A stretch of DNA of 39,395 nt from Anaerolineales bacterium UBA1429 (GCA_002329325.1 DCTX01000070.1:23719-63113), one strand, 5' to 3'; shown: positions 8,350-18,500, counted from the first letter of the stretch. Numbers and translations are program-made. The notes: generated by a model not told the origin, from the sequence alone.

Positions 8350-11300
8350 CTATCGCTTACGCCGATCCACACCTATCTGGACACAATTCCGACGGAACAA
8401 GTCCACCAAGCCTCTCAAGGCGCTATCCAGGGCGGAGGACGCGGGCTCCCCCTGTTCCATGAGCGCCAATACGACCTCCTGCAGGTCCACCGTCTGATCT
8501 GTGTCCAGCACCTCCAGCACCTTCTTGGCTACTCCCTCTTCCGGAGGGTTGGGACGCTTTCGGTCGCTTACCAGACGACGGACCTGGTCTCGAACCTCCA
8601 TGGACTGCTTCACGACCTTGATCGCGTCCTCTGCTTTCTCCTGCTCGCTCTGCTCTATCAACGTTCGGAGCCACGTACTATCGGTAGCCTGGGCAAGCTG
8701 ACTGAGAGCTTGATCGCTCCCTGAGATCGCATCAAGCCATACTGTTCTCTCTTCCTCGCCTATGGCCTGAAGCACATCGGTCGCATAGAGCAGATCCCTT
8801 TGTTGCGCTGCGAGTTCGTTGCGGCATTGTCCCAGGTGTCGGTGAAAGAGCCCCATCGCTTCCGCAAACAGCTCCTCGTACGAGTTGGCCGGATTCGCGT
8901 AGTCGAACTGGGTGCGAACGCGATCGTTGACAAAGGCCTGCTGCAAGAATGCGTTCACATCCTGCTTGCGTTTCTCGAACAGCTCCCTGATGCTACGGAG
9001 ATAGCTATCGAGAGCGCTCTTGATCTCCTCCAGCATCTGCTGAAACTGCGGGTATGCGGCCAGACCACTCACATTGCGGATCTCCAGGTGCTCCTTGATG
9101 TCAGCTGACACATCGCCAAACTTCGCCAGTAACTCACCTACTCTTCCTCTATGTTCGCGGCCTTGGCCATATCTGGTTAGCTCTTCGAACAACTCATCAG
9201 AATAGGTCAACAGCTGGCGCCACGCCGCAGTCTGCCTCAAGAGAGTGCTCAGGTTTCCAATGCTCTGTCGCAGCTCCTCTACTCTTGCATCGAGCTGAAC
9301 ATTGTCCCGGTGCCCCTCGAGCAGGAGCTCCAGAGTCTCTCTCTGGGAAGAGGTCTTGCGAACCTGGTACCTACTGACAAGCTGGCCTGCCTCCCGCATC
9401 GCCGCCCTTATCGAGGTCTGAAGCTCCTTGGTTGTGGCACGAAGATTGGTGATGACATACTGGCCCAAACTCGGTCCCCACTGAGATATGGCCCTGGGCA
9501 ACGATGCGTTGAGCTGCTGTACGAGGGTAGAGGCAGGAATGGACTGATCTAGCTGATGGAGTGTCGCATAGTTCTGCTTAATCGCACTCGCCAGGTTCTC
9601 CTGACACCCGGGCAAAAGCGCGTGATTGCGGTGAAACTCGGCATCGAGAGCGGTAATGATCTCGTCATAGTCCGTGTCGCTCTCCAAGGCTTCGATTCGC
9701 CGCCGGATCGGCTCGGGATCATAGTTCGTGGTGTATCCGGGGAGGTTGCGGAATAGGGAGATCTCCTCCAGCAGTTCCTTGAGTTTGCTCCGACATTGTT
9801 CCTTCAGAACCTCGACATCAACAACCTGTGTGCAGAGAATGTCTTCGCCGTGATGCCGCATCTGTTGGAAGGATCTTCGGGCTATTCCCATGGCAATGAT
9901 CTTGTTCAGCTCAGCCAGCGTGTAGCCGAGCTCCAGAAGCTGAGGCCCAAGCACGCTCTGACGTACGAACGGACAAGGCTTGCCATTGAGCTGTATCACC
10001 GCGTTCTCATCGCTCACATGGGCCAGGATGTAGCGCAGGATCGCGTCTTCCAGCGGATGCGGCTTGAACCGGATATCCAGAGGGCTAGACTTGCTTCGGC
10101 TGTCTACCTCTATGATGGAGCCGTATCCCTCGAAAGCGCCACCGCTCAGATTCATCCGACTCATGCCAAACACCGTCTCGGCCTGTTTGTCCGGCGGTTG
10201 CCACAGCTTGGTCCCACGTTTGCACCCAAGGGGCACAGAGCTGTTCTGAAGGGCGCTGATGTAGGTGTCGACCCGCCTTTCCCACTGAGGGCTTTTGATC
10301 AGCGTGGCGTAGTCCGGATATCTCTTGCGGAGGATCTCTAGCGCGATGTTGCCCAGCAAGGAGCCCGCGATCGGCGAGCCCGTGAGCTGGACCCCCAAGC
10401 GCTCGCGCACGACTTGGGTCGCGGTCTCGGCCACAGCCATGCCCAGCAAAGCGCCCGGCAATTGCCTCAGAAACTGGGCCTTGATCGCCTGCCAGTCACC
10501 CTCGCTCTCCCTGGGCAGGTCAATGCCCTTCATCCGGTCGATCAAGTAAAGCACCCAGTAGGGGCTCATGCGGTCCTCGCCTACGAGATCTGCCACATAA
10601 TCTTGACTGATGCGCCCCTTGGTGATATCCGCGGCGATCTCGATCATGCCGGCAGTCCTGCCTCCCGAGGCTCCGACACTGATCACCACTCGGTCCGTAG
10701 GCATCTCCTGCTCCTGGCTCCAGCGGAGGGCCAGATGCACACACAGGTCGTACTGCTGAGGGCCATTGGCAGCGTCCAGCTTTGGTGGGCTCCATCTGAT
10801 GCTCTTGATATCTCGGCCGACAGAGGTCAGGGCCACCAGCATAGCCCGCTGCGGATACTCTCGCTCCATCTCGGAGAACGCGCCCAGGTAGGCGCTCGTG
10901 CGGCTACCAGGCGCAGGCCTAGCCCACTTGGCCAGCGGCCTCCACCCGACGAGTTGCGAACCCTGCTGTTTGCCGAGCAGGTCCGGCATGACCTCCTCGG
11001 ATAGCGCCGTCAGCGCCAGATCAAAGCTCTCGATGCCTGGCACAAACTCGTCACTAAAGTGCAGGATAAAGTCGTCGAGGACCCGAGCGGAGTGCTCCTC
11101 GGCTGCCGACAAGGCTTTGAGGGCGAACACCGAGGCCGTTCGACGCACGATGCTACCAGGGCGCGAGAGCCTCTGAAGCTCCTCGGTGATCCCAAGGCTC
11201 TCCGCCAGACTGAAAGGCATGCCATCAGGAAAGGCTACCAAGTGGCGCACGGCCCGCTCATTCTGCTCATCAACCTCGGGCGATCGTAGCACCTCCCCGA

Positions 11301-12417
11301 TGCGCGAGCCGTAGTCGGGGCGGAAAAGAATCTCGTCGTTGAGGATATCATCCACATACTGGTCGAGGGAGTAGCGTTGCTCCGTCTGCATGTAGTGATC
11401 CACAAGCCGGTTGAAGGTCGAGACCACGGAACGTGGACCATAGGACAGGTCTTTGCGCGACGATGCCCCCGACTGCCCGGCCGCCGCCAGCACAAGCGGA
11501 TCTACGATGGCGTCGCTGAGCCCTTCGGTCTCGTATGCGCGCATGTACCGCTCCCACAGGACGGAGGCAAAATCACTGCCATAGAGGCTGCCGAGTCTGA
11601 TGAAACTCTGACGAATGGCAAGCCTGGCCGAGAGTGAGGCAAAGCGGGCAGCAGCCATTGAATAGAACGTATGCGGCATGGAGACAAAGAAGCCATAGTC
11701 GCCCTTACGCTGATGTAGCCCATCAGCCAACTGGAAGAAAAAGTGCGATACAGCTTCATTGCCCAGCACTTTGGCAGCGATCTCGGGCTCGTCGAGCAAA
11801 ACCAGGAGTCCCTTGTATCCGCCTTGCTTGGCCAGCTCGGTCAGCTCTGCCACAAAATCCAGCACTCGCGCTGCCGATAGTTCACGCCGCTGCCACTCGC
11901 CGCTCTCCAGCATGACCTGAGCCGCCGCCAGAGCCTGCTCATACTCCATCTCTGCCTGCTCGACCAGTCGCTTGGCAGTATCCTCAAGGGTCGTTCGGCG
12001 ATGCTCCTCGAACAACATGCGGGCTTTGTGGGCCAACATTGGATCGCGATCCCTGAGCATGTAGGATGTCCAGGCTGAAACTGCGCTCAGAATCTGCTCC
12101 AGATCCTCCCACTCAAAGGGCGGCACGGTGAGGATGCCTTGAGCGGCGCTCTGCTCCCACAGGTGAATCATGAAGCTGGTCTTGCCTTCGCCGAACTCGC
12201 CCAACACGGCGCCCACGAACGCGCCTTTGTTCGCGCCACCTACCCAGCGAAAGATCCGGTCCACATGTTCCCCGGTGCTCCCCAGCGGGATGTGTGTTTT
12301 GGCATGAGCAGCATAGTCTCGCTCGACCGTTTCTGGGGTCGAGACCAAGGCTCCAGCTACCCAGGTCGTAATCACAGGATCCTTGTGTAGGATCAGGGCC
12401 AGATCACCTAGTGACAT
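8350..12417 (-). CDS. Giant P-loop ATPase, BrxC/PglY-like (second of two)
   Basis: About 1355 residues from the ATG at 12415-12417. That start has AAGGGG at 12426-12431 and an 8-nt spacer, and I prefer it to an ATG nine codons upstream. The Walker A motif GEFGEGKTS (73-81) lies in a 'GxFGxGKT' context like BrxC/PglY. Walker B is KGLLVLLDEPEI (DE at 209-210). The C-terminal third is long helical, coiled-coil-like sequence (QREQRLEEL-type heptads over residues ~930-1290). BrxC/PglY proteins are the large ATPase partner of PglZ in BREX. This gene directly precedes pglZ and directly follows a small BrxF-like gene, the order brxF-brxC found in BREX type 3. The overlap with the upstream gene is 14 bp, suggesting translational coupling. 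It is not a close sequence match to the first giant ATPase of the operon; the two differ in Walker A context and length. Confidence 0.75.
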   Translation of the reverse strand: MSLGDLALILHKDPVITTWVAGALVSTPETVERDYAAHAKTHIPLGSTGEHVDRIFRWVGGANKGAFVGAVLGEFGEGKTSFMIHLWEQSAAQGILTVPPFEWEDLEQILSAVSAWTSYMLRDRDPMLAHKARMLFEEHRRTTLEDTAKRLVEQAEMEYEQALAAAQVMLESGEWQRRELSAARVLDFVAELTELAKQGGYKGLLVLLDEPEIAAKVLGNEAVSHFFFQLADGLHQRKGDYGFFVSMPHTFYSMAAARFASLSARLAIRQSFIRLGSLYGSDFASVLWERYMRAYETEGLSDAIVDPLVLAAAGQSGASSRKDLSYGPRSVVSTFNRLVDHYMQTEQRYSLDQYVDDILNDEILFRPDYGSRIGEVLRSPEVDEQNERAVRHLVAFPDGMPFSLAESLGITEELQRLSRPGSIVRRTASVFALKALSAAEEHSARVLDDFILHFSDEFVPGIESFDLALTALSEEVMPDLLGKQQGSQLVGWRPLAKWARPAPGSRTSAYLGAFSEMEREYPQRAMLVALTSVGRDIKSIRWSPPKLDAANGPQQYDLCVHLALRWSQEQEMPTDRVVISVGASGGRTAGMIEIAADITKGRISQDYVADLVGEDRMSPYWVLYLIDRMKGIDLPRESEGDWQAIKAQFLRQLPGALLGMAVAETATQVVRERLGVQLTGSPIAGSLLGNIALEILRKRYPDYATLIKSPQWERRVDTYISALQNSSVPLGCKRGTKLWQPPDKQAETVFGMSRMNLSGGAFEGYGSIIEVDSRSKSSPLDIRFKPHPLEDAILRYILAHVSDENAVIQLNGKPCPFVRQSVLGPQLLELGYTLAELNKIIAMGIARRSFQQMRHHGEDILCTQVVDVEVLKEQCRSKLKELLEEISLFRNLPGYTTNYDPEPIRRRIEALESDTDYDEIITALDAEFHRNHALLPGCQENLASAIKQNYATLHQLDQSIPASTLVQQLNASLPRAISQWGPSLGQYVITNLRATTKELQTSIRAAMREAGQLVSRYQVRKTSSQRETLELLLEGHRDNVQLDARVEELRQSIGNLSTLLRQTAAWRQLLTYSDELFEELTRYGQGREHRGRVGELLAKFGDVSADIKEHLEIRNVSGLAAYPQFQQMLEEIKSALDSYLRSIRELFEKRKQDVNAFLQQAFVNDRVRTQFDYANPANSYEELFAEAMGLFHRHLGQCRNELAAQQRDLLYATDVLQAIGEEERTVWLDAISGSDQALSQLAQATDSTWLRTLIEQSEQEKAEDAIKVVKQSMEVRDQVRRLVSDRKRPNPPEEGVAKKVLEVLDTDQTVDLQEVVLALMEQGEPASSALDSALRGLVDLFRRNCVQIGVDRRKR

Positions 12418-12916
12418 CGCATCTACCCCTTTCAATTGCCTCATGTCGCAAGATCTCGCCTAGATCGGTTCCGCTGGGTTGCGTCACGATCAGGTCTATT
12501 CCGCAGCACATCGAGAGGTTCCTGAGAAACTGCCGCACATCGGACTCATCTAGCTGCAGCACAACGCGGGGCATGGCCTCACGAATGGGCTGCTCTGTCA
12601 TCAGAATCACGCGCCCCAAGCCTTTGGCGCGCGAAAGCGGGCGCATGGGCCTTCTGTAGGCGGAATCGTCAAGGACAACGTTCTCGGCGCCATCGGGAGC
12701 CTGCTCGAGATCGAACGCGAGCCCATAGCCGCGTTCCTTGGCAAGCAAGCGCGCGATGAACGACTTGCCCGCACCACGCGGACCGCATACGTTGACAAAC
12801 GGATGAGAGGACAAGCCCTCGAGGATACGGACGTACACTTGGCTCTGGTGTGGAGTTAGCCAAGATTCCTCTGCACGCTCCTTGATGAGATTGAGCCAGT
12901 GGGTGTAGAGGCTCAT
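12404..12916 (-). CDS. Small P-loop NTPase resembling BrxF
   Basis: 170 residues. The Walker A motif CGPRGAGKSFIARLLAK (GPRGAGKS at 45-52) lies in a compact AAA-like core. ENVVLDDSAY stands in the Walker B position, GRVILMTEQP looks like a sensor strand, and the protein ends without a lid domain. Size, single-domain layout and position just before a giant ATPase recall BrxF of BREX type 3, whose function is unclear. The start is ATG 12914-12916, four bases after the stop of the preceding gene, so it is clearly cotranscribed. The match to BrxF rests on size, order and P-loop only; another small AAA adaptor is possible. Confidence 0.55.
   Translation of the reverse strand: MSLYTHWLNLIKERAEESWLTPHQSQVYVRILEGLSSHPFVNVCGPRGAGKSFIARLLAKERGYGLAFDLEQAPDGAENVVLDDSAYRRPMRPLSRAKGLGRVILMTEQPIREAMPRVVLQLDESDVRQFLRNLSMCCGIDLIVTQPSGTDLGEILRHEAIERGRCDVTR
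12426..12431 (-). promoter_or_regulatory. Ribosome binding site selecting the ATG at 12417
   Basis: AAGGGG on the minus strand sits 8 nt before the ATG at 12415-12417. The alternative ATG at 12442-12444 has no comparable purine run, so the giant ATPase probably begins MSLGDLALIL. Confidence 0.6.
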
Positions 12917-12920
12917 AGGG

Positions 12921-13769
12921 CTACAACCTTTCTATGGTGTAGCGCTCTTGCAGGGTGAGCGAGGTGCCGGCAAAGGTGCTGCGCAGCGCGAGCGCACGAT
13001 CGAGCCTGGCCGCTCTCTCTAGCAACTCTCGGCAACAGGCCAGATCTAGGAAGAAGACCGCGGCGATCTCGTCCAGGAGTCTATCATCCAGCAACACCGG
13101 GTCGCCGTAACGGTACCCCCGCTGCCGATAGACCCGATCCAGCGCCAGCAGGGCGAGTTCATAGCGCGTGACGACGCGGGGGATGAGCGTCCTGTCTTTG
13201 TTTGGAAATGGGGAAGGCTCAAGTTGAAGAATCCAGGGGCGCCACCCTGAGCTTACCCCTCCTTTGTTGAAGTTGCCCCCCACCCGCTCCTGGTACAGCA
13301 ACGGATATTGCTCATCAATGCGCGCCTGCACCTCAGCCACGATCACCTCATCGGGCGGCATGCGTTTGAGATTCCATACAATATCGCAGCACTGGAGATA
13401 ACTCCAGAATACCTTCCTAGCAGAAGATGAGCCATCAAATCCGTCGTAATGAAGACAGTGCAGGATATCTTTGTATAGCGGAGCATCGGTCACCAGAAAA
13501 GCGCGCAGCCTCTCTCCTAAAGGAGTTACCACATAGCCAGGCTTCCCGGATGCTGTTCTCACCATCTGAGCAGCTCCCAGGTCAATAAGTCGTCTAGTCG
13601 TGAAGGTCAGGTTCCGTTGTGCCCTGAAGTTCCACCGGTCCTTGAGAGCACGCCTTAGCTCTTCGGTTGACAGCGGGGAGTCCCCGGTGATTACGCGCAG
13701 AGTCAGCTCAACCTCCGGGGGCGATGCGTTGTCGATCAAAAAGTGCCTATCTTCCGACTCCAATGCCAT
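12921..13769 (-). CDS. Defence-operon protein of unknown function, N-terminal winged-helix-like
   Basis: 282 residues from the ATG at 13767-13769, chosen for its GGAGGT ribosome binding site. A longer frame to 13826 would overlap the upstream gene and lacks one. The N-terminal ~100 residues look like a winged helix: LSTEELRRALKDRW, then LTFTTRRLIDLGAAQMV, then GYVVTPLGERLRAFL. The middle and C-terminal parts are unrecognised, with an LYQERVGGNFNKGG loop and helical segments; there are no nuclease or ATPase motifs and no membrane segment. Its position between the HNH nuclease and the BrxF-like gene, with only four bases to the latter, makes it a dedicated subunit or specificity/regulatory factor. 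It might play the small-protein role of BrxA/BrxB/BrxE in other BREX types, but no sequence link is visible. Confidence 0.7.
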   Translation of the reverse strand: MALESEDRHFLIDNASPPEVELTLRVITGDSPLSTEELRRALKDRWNFRAQRNLTFTTRRLIDLGAAQMVRTASGKPGYVVTPLGERLRAFLVTDAPLYKDILHCLHYDGFDGSSSARKVFWSYLQCCDIVWNLKRMPPDEVIVAEVQARIDEQYPLLYQERVGGNFNKGGVSSGWRPWILQLEPSPFPNKDRTLIPRVVTRYELALLALDRVYRQRGYRYGDPVLLDDRLLDEIAAVFFLDLACCRELLERAARLDRALALRSTFAGTSLTLQERYTIERL

Positions 13770-13776
13770 TCCGTGC

Positions 13777-13782
13777 ACCTCC
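13777..13782 (-). promoter_or_regulatory. Strong ribosome binding site deciding the 13769 start
   Basis: GGAGGT on the minus strand lies 7 nt before ATG 13767-13769. It also lies after the HNH gene stop (13799-13801), so the two genes need not overlap. Confidence 0.75.
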
Positions 13783-13798
13783 ATCCTGGAACTGTATA

Positions 13799-14740
13799 TC
13801 ACCGTGCCATCCTGCTCAGTCGCCAAGCCAGCGCTTCCTTTTTGGGACGGTATGGGGATGCTTGGGGAAGTAGAATCTTCAGCCCCGCCAGACGAGTAAG
13901 CTCGCGTTCCGAATCCCTTCTCGCATCAAGCAGAGGTGACACCTTCCAGCATAGATCAAGCGAAGGTGCGATAAGGCTAGCATCGAGAGCCCAGTGGTGG
14001 AGTTTGCAGAGGGCTACTCCGTTCTGTGGTGTATCGTCGTGCGATACCGTCCACGGAATCAGGTGAGCTGCCTCAACAGGGGATGGAAGGTCAGGAAGCA
14101 CGATCTTGAGACCGCACGCAGCACATCGATAGTCATACGCGCCAAGGACCATCCGACGAAAAGCGGCACTTCGGGTGACGTAGTCATCTCCTGAACTCTC
14201 GCGTATCTGGCCATGCCCCAGAGAGCTCTCCATAGCCGACACTGAACGGTGGCTGTGAGCAACGTCCGCAAGGCGCTCCTGCTCCTGGGACTCGAAGAAT
14301 GTACCGAGTATGAAGTCTCTGATCGATTCTCTATGCACCTCATCCAGCAACAGCAAGTAGATCTCGTGACTGAGATAGGCATACGCGACATTGTCAACGA
14401 TACGTCGAGAGCCTCCTCCTGACGTTGTGAGGGCCGCGTATTCTGCCTCGCGCCCGCTTCTCGGGTGTAGGTGCCAGAAGGGGCTAGACCGAAGATGGAA
14501 GAAAGGCGGTCCCGGTTGGGCCCAGTCATCTTCCTTGGCCACGGCATCAAAGTAGTCTCTAAAGAGCTCGATCAGTCCAGGATCGAAGTAGATGCGATTC
14601 TCCGCCATCCTACCCTCGTCAAAGAGGTCCAGAACAGCTAGAAGCATCAGGAGCTTGTGAGGTTTGTTTCGGCCTCGCGAGGCTCCTCTTCTCATGCGCA
14701 TAAGGGCCTTCTTGAGCTCAGTTAGTTGTGTAGCTGTCAT
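13799..14740 (-). CDS. HNH endonuclease with N-terminal sulfur-binding-domain-like region (ScoMcrA-type)
   Basis: 313 residues from ATG 14738-14740, with RBS AGGTGG 5 nt upstream. The C-terminal half is a canonical beta-beta-alpha-metal HNH: CAACG (C206, C209), AAHLIPW (H226), QNGVALCKLHHWALD (N240, H248/H249). The N-terminal half contains KPHKLLMLLAVLDLF (27-38), ELFRDYF and PPFFHLRSSPFWHLHP (78-93). This matches the pattern of the SBD fold that recognises phosphorothioated DNA in McrA-type type IV enzymes ('PHKP.LLL..L' followed by 'PFW.L'). The family cuts near a sulfur-modified backbone. Its position directly after a PAPS-reductase-family gene (31-bp gap) makes a sulfur link plausible. 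The SBD assignment is by motif memory, not alignment; the HNH call is secure. Confidence 0.8.
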   Translation of the reverse strand: MTATQLTELKKALMRMRRGASRGRNKPHKLLMLLAVLDLFDEGRMAENRIYFDPGLIELFRDYFDAVAKEDDWAQPGPPFFHLRSSPFWHLHPRSGREAEYAALTTSGGGSRRIVDNVAYAYLSHEIYLLLLDEVHRESIRDFILGTFFESQEQERLADVAHSHRSVSAMESSLGHGQIRESSGDDYVTRSAAFRRMVLGAYDYRCAACGLKIVLPDLPSPVEAAHLIPWTVSHDDTPQNGVALCKLHHWALDASLIAPSLDLCWKVSPLLDARRDSERELTRLAGLKILLPQASPYRPKKEALAWRLSRMAR

Positions 14741-14745
14741 TGCTT

Positions 14746-14751
14746 CCACCT
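14746..14751 (-). promoter_or_regulatory. Ribosome binding site for the HNH nuclease
   Basis: AGGTGG on the minus strand lies 5 nt before the ATG at 14738-14740. The upstream in-frame GTG (14747-14749) falls inside this site and is unlikely to be the start. Confidence 0.6.
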
Positions 14752-14771
14752 ATCGGAACCCGTGGCTCTAT

Positions 14772-15578
14772 CTAGAGGCTACATATCGTACAGGGGGCAT
14801 CTAGCAGGTTTGTAGTGACCCCCTCAAAAAGCTCCATCAGGGTGCTATTGGGTCTGCGTATCTGTTCTCTCTCTATCCTTGCCTGATGTTCGGCTCGTAT
14901 CTGTGCGATTCGCTCTGGCTGAGAAAGCTCTTCCAAGCTTTCGTCCTGTTGCCAGGTGTAGCGTTGTCCATCGTCGCCGATCTTCTCATAAGCCATCGCC
15001 TCTAGGAACTTGTCGCGATGTGCATCAAGTAGGCCAACCCACTCGATCTTCTGCTGAAAGAAGCAAAAGTAGCAGCCTGAACGCGATCTCCATCGGTAGT
15101 ACTCGGGAAGGCCGAGGCCGGATTCATCCAAGATACGCATCACGCGTGCCTTATCGATCCCATCCTCTTTGAAGGGGAATCGCGGCTCAATGTTTGGCTT
15201 CGTAGATATATACCCTAGCCTGTCCTCATCGGATCTGATGCCGATGAAGTTGATTACTAGATCATCGCCCACGTATTGCTCGAACGGTCGGATCTTGAGA
15301 TGCTTTGTACACCATCTCATCTGAGTAGATGGCAGGAACCCGCGATAGACTACCAGCCAATGATCAAAGCCCCTGCCATCGTGCTTGAGGCGCACGATGG
15401 GCTTGCCCAGGTAGGCCTCCAGGCGGTCCAGGTAGGCATAGGTCTCGGGCAGTTCCTTCTCTGTATCGCAAAAGACGTACTCTAGCTCGGGGATGCGATC
15501 GCGCAGGTAGATGGCCAGCGCGGTGCTGTCCTTGCCCCCTGAAAGGCTCAGGATATGGCGCGTTCGCCTACTACTCAT
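14772..15578 (-). CDS. PAPS-reductase/DndC-superfamily PP-loop enzyme with FeS-type cysteines
   Basis: 268 residues. The pyrophosphatase P-loop LSGGKDSTALA (~13-23) defines the adenylating PP-loop ATPases. VFCDTEKELPETYAYLDRL, MRWCTKHLKIRPFE and SRSGCYFCFFQQ carry cysteines in the positions used for FeS clusters by PAPS-reductase-like and DndC proteins, and the C-terminus has a further C-x2-C (CTICSL). DndC uses this chemistry to put sulfur into the DNA backbone; BREX type 4 carries a PAPS-reductase-like BrxP of unknown role. A purely metabolic sulfate-assimilation role is unlikely inside this operon. The protein is much shorter than full DndC. Its start overlaps the preceding ATPase by 8 bp (ATG at 15576-15578). 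No dndA, dndD or dndE homologue is nearby, so a cysteine desulfurase elsewhere in the genome would be needed. Confidence 0.85.
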   Translation of the reverse strand: MSSRRTRHILSLSGGKDSTALAIYLRDRIPELEYVFCDTEKELPETYAYLDRLEAYLGKPIVRLKHDGRGFDHWLVVYRGFLPSTQMRWCTKHLKIRPFEQYVGDDLVINFIGIRSDEDRLGYISTKPNIEPRFPFKEDGIDKARVMRILDESGLGLPEYYRWRSRSGCYFCFFQQKIEWVGLLDAHRDKFLEAMAYEKIGDDGQRYTWQQDESLEELSQPERIAQIRAEHQARIEREQIRRPNSTLMELFEGVTTNLLDAPCTICSL

Positions 15579-18500
15579 GATGCTTGTCCTTCCCTTGGTC
15601 GCTCATCAGTTTTCTGGCCAGCTCGGCCAGGGCCAGCAGTTGCACCCTGCGTTCGACTCCCCCCTGCTTGAGGGTTGACTCCAACATGGTCACCATCTCT
15701 TGCAGCGCCGGCCCGTCTTCGGGTCGTTTGCGAAGCACCTGACGCTCCTCCCGTCCATCGGCGCTGGTGATCCCGAGGCGCAGGGGCCCCTCAGAAGCGC
15801 TGGTTGGCTCATGGTCTGCGCTCTCGAGAGCGATGTCCTCGGTGCGCCGGAAGCGCCCCGCCAGGCCCCGCAGGGCAGCACGGTACTGCTGCTCATCCGC
15901 GTCGTTCCAGCTGCTGGGTGGCTTGTGCACCAACACGGCGGCAACCGATTCCAGCCACTCGCGGCTGGCGAGTTCCTCGTCGGCAAGGCGCATGGCAAAG
16001 GGCTTGAGCTCAAGATCGGCCACCCATGGCTGGATCACCTGCGCCCGCTGGCCTATCTCCCGGCGCGCGGCGTCCAGCTCGGCCGGCAGGAGCAACGCAT
16101 CGCACAACTCGCGCCGAACACGTTCCAGCAGCCTTCCATAGGCATCCTGAAGCTCAAGCAGGCAATGCCTCAAGCTGTCCTCGAGGATGGGTACCTGGTC
16201 AAGATCCTCCGGGCCCACAGGATCCAGCCCGACGGCACGGGGCAGTTGCTCAAAGAGCAGCGGCTGCGGCTCACGTGCATTGAGCAACGCCTCCCGAACG
16301 GCAATGGTCTCTGGGCTGAGGGTGGTCGTCAGGACGGCATAGCGTGGCAACCGGGCGGCAAAGGCGATCAGCGGCCGCACGGCGGAGAGCACGCTGACCT
16401 GGGCAGGATCTGCGTCATGATCAAAGATCTTGCAGTATGCATGCAGGATGCGAAAGCGGGTTTCTGTCTGGCGGTAGCGACGTATAGCAAAACGTTCCGG
16501 CGCGCGCAGCAATCGTTCCAGCTCCGGCATGCCCGGCTGCGGAACAAAGGTGCCTTCCTCGTACAGAGCCAACTCGCCCTTCCAGCGCAATAGGGCTACG
16601 GTCAGGTAGATCGGCAGCAGCCCTTCTCTGATGCCATAGGGAGGGCCTGCCAGAAGGGCGTACAGCGCCGTGACCGGCTGGGCCTCTCGCTCGGTCGTCT
16701 CGAGGAAGTGATCCATGGCCCGCCACATGGGTAGAACCCGCGCCGGATCGGCCCCGGGCGTGCCTTGGGGGCCTGAGCCGCATCCCCGATCCGCGTCACA
16801 GGCGATCGGACCGAATGCCCAGCCATCTGCTGTTCGGTGGTGGAGGCCGCTGGATTCAAGGACCGACAGGTAGATGCTCAGCTCTGGGGGATAACCGTCA
16901 ATTCCCAGGCGCTCGCGATCTCCGTATTCGAGCATGCGTTCGAGCAGGTTTCGCCTTGCCGCAGCTACTGCGGAAGACAACGACCTGCGATTGATCAGCT
17001 CGTTTCTGACAACGGGGGCCTCGCAATAGGCTCGATCGCACATGTCTGACACTACGGTTGAGAGCTCGCGCGCAGAGCGAAAGCGCAGCTGCTGGCCCTG
17101 GTGAATCCAGATGCACGATGCATAACTCGAGGATAGGTCGAACGTACGGCTCAGTGCCCGTTTCAGCCGTTCCTGCGCGGCTGACCTCCGCGCCGCAAGC
17201 TCCCGACGGGCTACTGAATCACCCTCGAGAGCAGGTATATTCTCTGCCATCCATTCCCACACCTGGAGTTCGTCAAGAGGCGCGCGGATATCTCCGGTGT
17301 GTTGCGGGACCGCAAAGAGCGTGATCATCCTCCGCCACGAGGGCAGAGTCCCTGAGAACTCTACGATCCGAGAGGTGACATCGTCGAGCAGGGTCCCCAC
17401 GGGCGGGAGCACAAACACCAGCGCGCCGTCGGCATCGCCGAGATCTCGCTCGGCGGCCAGCCCCAAGTCCTCGAGATCCAGGATCCAGGGGGTCAGGAAG
17501 CGAAAAGTGCCGGTCTCGTGAAGGTGCCGCTTGGCGACGTAAGGTCGCAGCTCGTCTGTCTCGCGTAGCAGTTCGCTGAGACCTCGAGAGCGCTCCACTT
17601 GAGACAGACCGTCCTCCCAAAGAGCATCCAGGTCCACATCACTTCCCTGCCACAGGGCATAGGCATCTCTGAAGCTCTGGTAGATGGCAACTCGCCAGGA
17701 CACGAGTCGTTCCAGGGCTGCGTCAATGTGGGTGGAGGGTACTGCTCCATCCTCAAGAGCCCAGGCAAGGATTGAGGCCGAGGCACGCATGTAGCGTTGA
17801 TCGCCCAGGAGCCCAAGCATCCCGATGGCCTTGACCAAGCGAGCCTCCAGCCCCGTTGCCTCATTGGGCAACCTGTGGAGCGATTCCTCAATTTCAGCCC
17901 AGCGTTTTCCGCTAGCCTGCACATAGAGAGTGCTGCCGAGAGCGCTGACAACATAGTCGTACAAGTTGTCTAGCCGATAGAAGGGGTGGCGTCCGTTGCT
18001 GGACCAGGTCGTCTGATGGAGGAACTCCTGCAAGCCAAAGGGCTCTCCCGAGCTGAGGAAGGCAAAGAGCGAGCGCTCGTTCTGCGCCAGGCGGCTACGA
18101 AACAGGCGGCCAAGCACCAGGGCAACGCTAGGGTGCAGCGGAGCACAGCCTGCCAAGACGGCTCGGGCATCCTGGGCATTCAGATCGCGAGGGAGAACCT
18201 GCAGCTGTGAAGCGATGTCGACCTCGGCGCTGATCACCCTGGCCAAGTGCTCGTCTTTCACAACAGGCTGGATCGCTTCACCCACGAGCGTGAGCATCTC
18301 ACCTGGTGACGCGAGAAAGCCAATGTCCTCGAAGCGGCCCTGCACCTTGGCCCATTCCCTCTGCTGGATCGGGCTGAGGGCGGCCGCATAGTGCTCAAAG
18401 GCCTGGTGCAGAACGGTAATCAGGCCAATGACAGGCTCTCCAGAGCGTGTGGCCGCCTCTGCCAGCATCTGCAGGAGGCCGGTGTCGCCCCGCCCGGGGT

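Noticed and set aside
14772..15578. Direct call as DndC of a Dnd phosphorothioation system
   Set aside because: Too short for DndC, and no DndA, DndD or DndE homologue in the window; kept as PAPS-reductase/DndC-superfamily.
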